A DNA stretch of 31,185 nt, taken from JBBREP01 sp038202885. Its GTDB lineage: Bacteria; Actinomycetota; Acidimicrobiia; IMCC26256; PALSA-610. This document shows positions 30,539-31,185 of the stretch, piece by piece (the stretch's first letter is position 1; the number at the start of each line of letters is the position of its first letter). The notes under the pieces were generated by a model. It searched no databases. It was not told where the DNA came from and was given only the letters and a program-made list of their open reading frames with translations. The translations under genes and the position numbers were made by a program. The stretch is taken from positions 1-31,185 of the forward strand of contig JBBREP010000035.1 of the NCBI GenBank assembly GCA_038202885.1. The letters are read 5' to 3'.

Positions 30539-31185
30539 ATGCACGGTCGCGGGGTATCCACCCTTGTCGTCGTCGCGGCGTTGGCCGCGAGCACCGCGGT
30601 GGTCGGCGGTGCATCGCCTGCCTCTGCGTCGACGTCGGTCACCGTCAACCTGGCGTGTCAGACCAATGCCGGTGCCGCCGGGACGGTGCTGACGAGCCAG
30701 ACAGCTGGTTTCGATGTCAACGCGCCGAGTTTCCGCCACATCGGTGAGAACGCCGTCATCGATATGGCACCGCCGGTCGGCAACGTCGCGACGACCCAGC
30801 AGGGCATCAACGTCAACAGCGTCCAGGATCTCAGTTTCAAATTCCCGGTGCCTGCCGGTTCGAGCTTTGCCGGCGCGACGCTGGCGGGCGGCTTCAACTA
30901 CGGCTCAGGTACGCCGACCATCGCACTCCAGGGAACCAACATCTTCTACGCCATTCCTGGGCCCATCCCAGCCGGGCAGGACTTCCAACTCCCCGCCGTG
31001 CATCTCACGCTGCACACGACCGGCAATGCCGGAACGAAGATCGACCTGAAACTCGGCGGCACGAGCTACGGCGATCCGGGGTTCACCACGACCGCGAACA
31101 CTTCGCTCGGAAGCTTCCCGACCAACTGCTACCCGGTCGCACCGAACCCCTCGATCGCGTTGATCCCGATCGTGGCCCCCGATAC
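30539..31185 (+). CDS. secreted protein, N-terminal part
   Basis: An open frame running off the window end with at least 215 codons. ATG at 30539 has GGGGGAG 7 nt upstream. The N-terminus is a classical signal peptide: basic start (MHGRG), hydrophobic core (VSTLVVVAALAASTAVVG), and an Ala-x-Ala site near SPASAS, cleavage about residue 30. The mature part is rich in Thr, Gly, Asn and Val with alternating β-strand pattern, and has one Cys near its start (VNLACQTN) and another late (FPTNCYPV) that could form a disulphide. It resembles actinobacterial secreted β-sandwich proteins of unknown function; no enzyme motif is seen. Confidence 0.75.
   Translation, partial: MHGRGVSTLVVVAALAASTAVVGGASPASASTSVTVNLACQTNAGAAGTVLTSQTAGFDVNAPSFRHIGENAVIDMAPPVGNVATTQQGINVNSVQDLSFKFPVPAGSSFAGATLAGGFNYGSGTPTIALQGTNIFYAIPGPIPAGQDFQLPAVHLTLHTTGNAGTKIDLKLGGTSYGDPGFTTTANTSLGSFPTNCYPVAPNPSIALIPIVAPD

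Overview
This is a GC-rich stretch of an actinobacterial chromosome. Gene order follows the conserved actinobacterial block recG–rsmD–coaD–(DivIVA-like)–DUF177–rpmF … smc–ftsY–ffh–rpsP–rimM–trmD–rplS … DUF2469–yraN, then comM/dprA, xerC and whiG. The same order is known in pieces from Mycobacterium and Streptomyces. The protein sequences are divergent, GTG and TTG starts are frequent, and several mRNAs look leaderless. Taken together this suggests a deep-branching actinobacterium such as Acidimicrobiia; the class is an inference. Almost all of the window is core chromosome. I see no rRNA, tRNA, CRISPR array, insertion sequence or prophage.

Layout. 1–2300 (+): end of recG, then rsmD, coaD and a SepIVA/DivIVA-like coiled-coil gene. 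2447–4132 (–): a membrane-anchored zinc-ribbon protein with an HExxH peptidase motif. 4404–17507 (+): a long housekeeping series covering ribosomal proteins L32, S16 and L19, phospholipid start (plsX), an ACP-like protein, RNase III, an Fpg-family protein, SMC, a small MscS-like channel, both SRP-pathway GTPases, and rRNA/tRNA maturation factors. 17504–22370 (–): a five-gene unit reading response regulator → histidine kinase → ferric-reductase-like flavohaem protein → FMN-binding protein → ApbE flavin transferase. It sits where lepB and rnhB lie in many actinobacteria. 22541–23196 (+): DUF2469 and yraN. 23214–26477 (–): comM → dprA → two tiny genes. 26819–28680 (+): xerC-like recombinase and a WhiG-type sigma factor. 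28910–30205 (–): GT4 glycosyltransferase. 30539–end (+): start of a secreted protein.

Points that stand out. (1) The ACP-like protein between plsX and rnc has Ile where the phosphopantetheine-accepting Ser should be. (2) The Fpg-family protein lacks the catalytic N-terminal Pro and several damage-recognition residues but keeps its zinc finger and fold motifs. (3) The flavin electron-transfer cassette is physically coupled to its own two-component system. (4) At least four genes have a TAnnnT box ending 7–8 nt before the start codon, the signature of leaderless transcripts. (5) A two-tier hairpin repeat occurs three times, always between convergent genes, with paired base changes in its outer stem. 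(6) Three consecutive perfect hairpins lie in the DUF177-rpmF leader.
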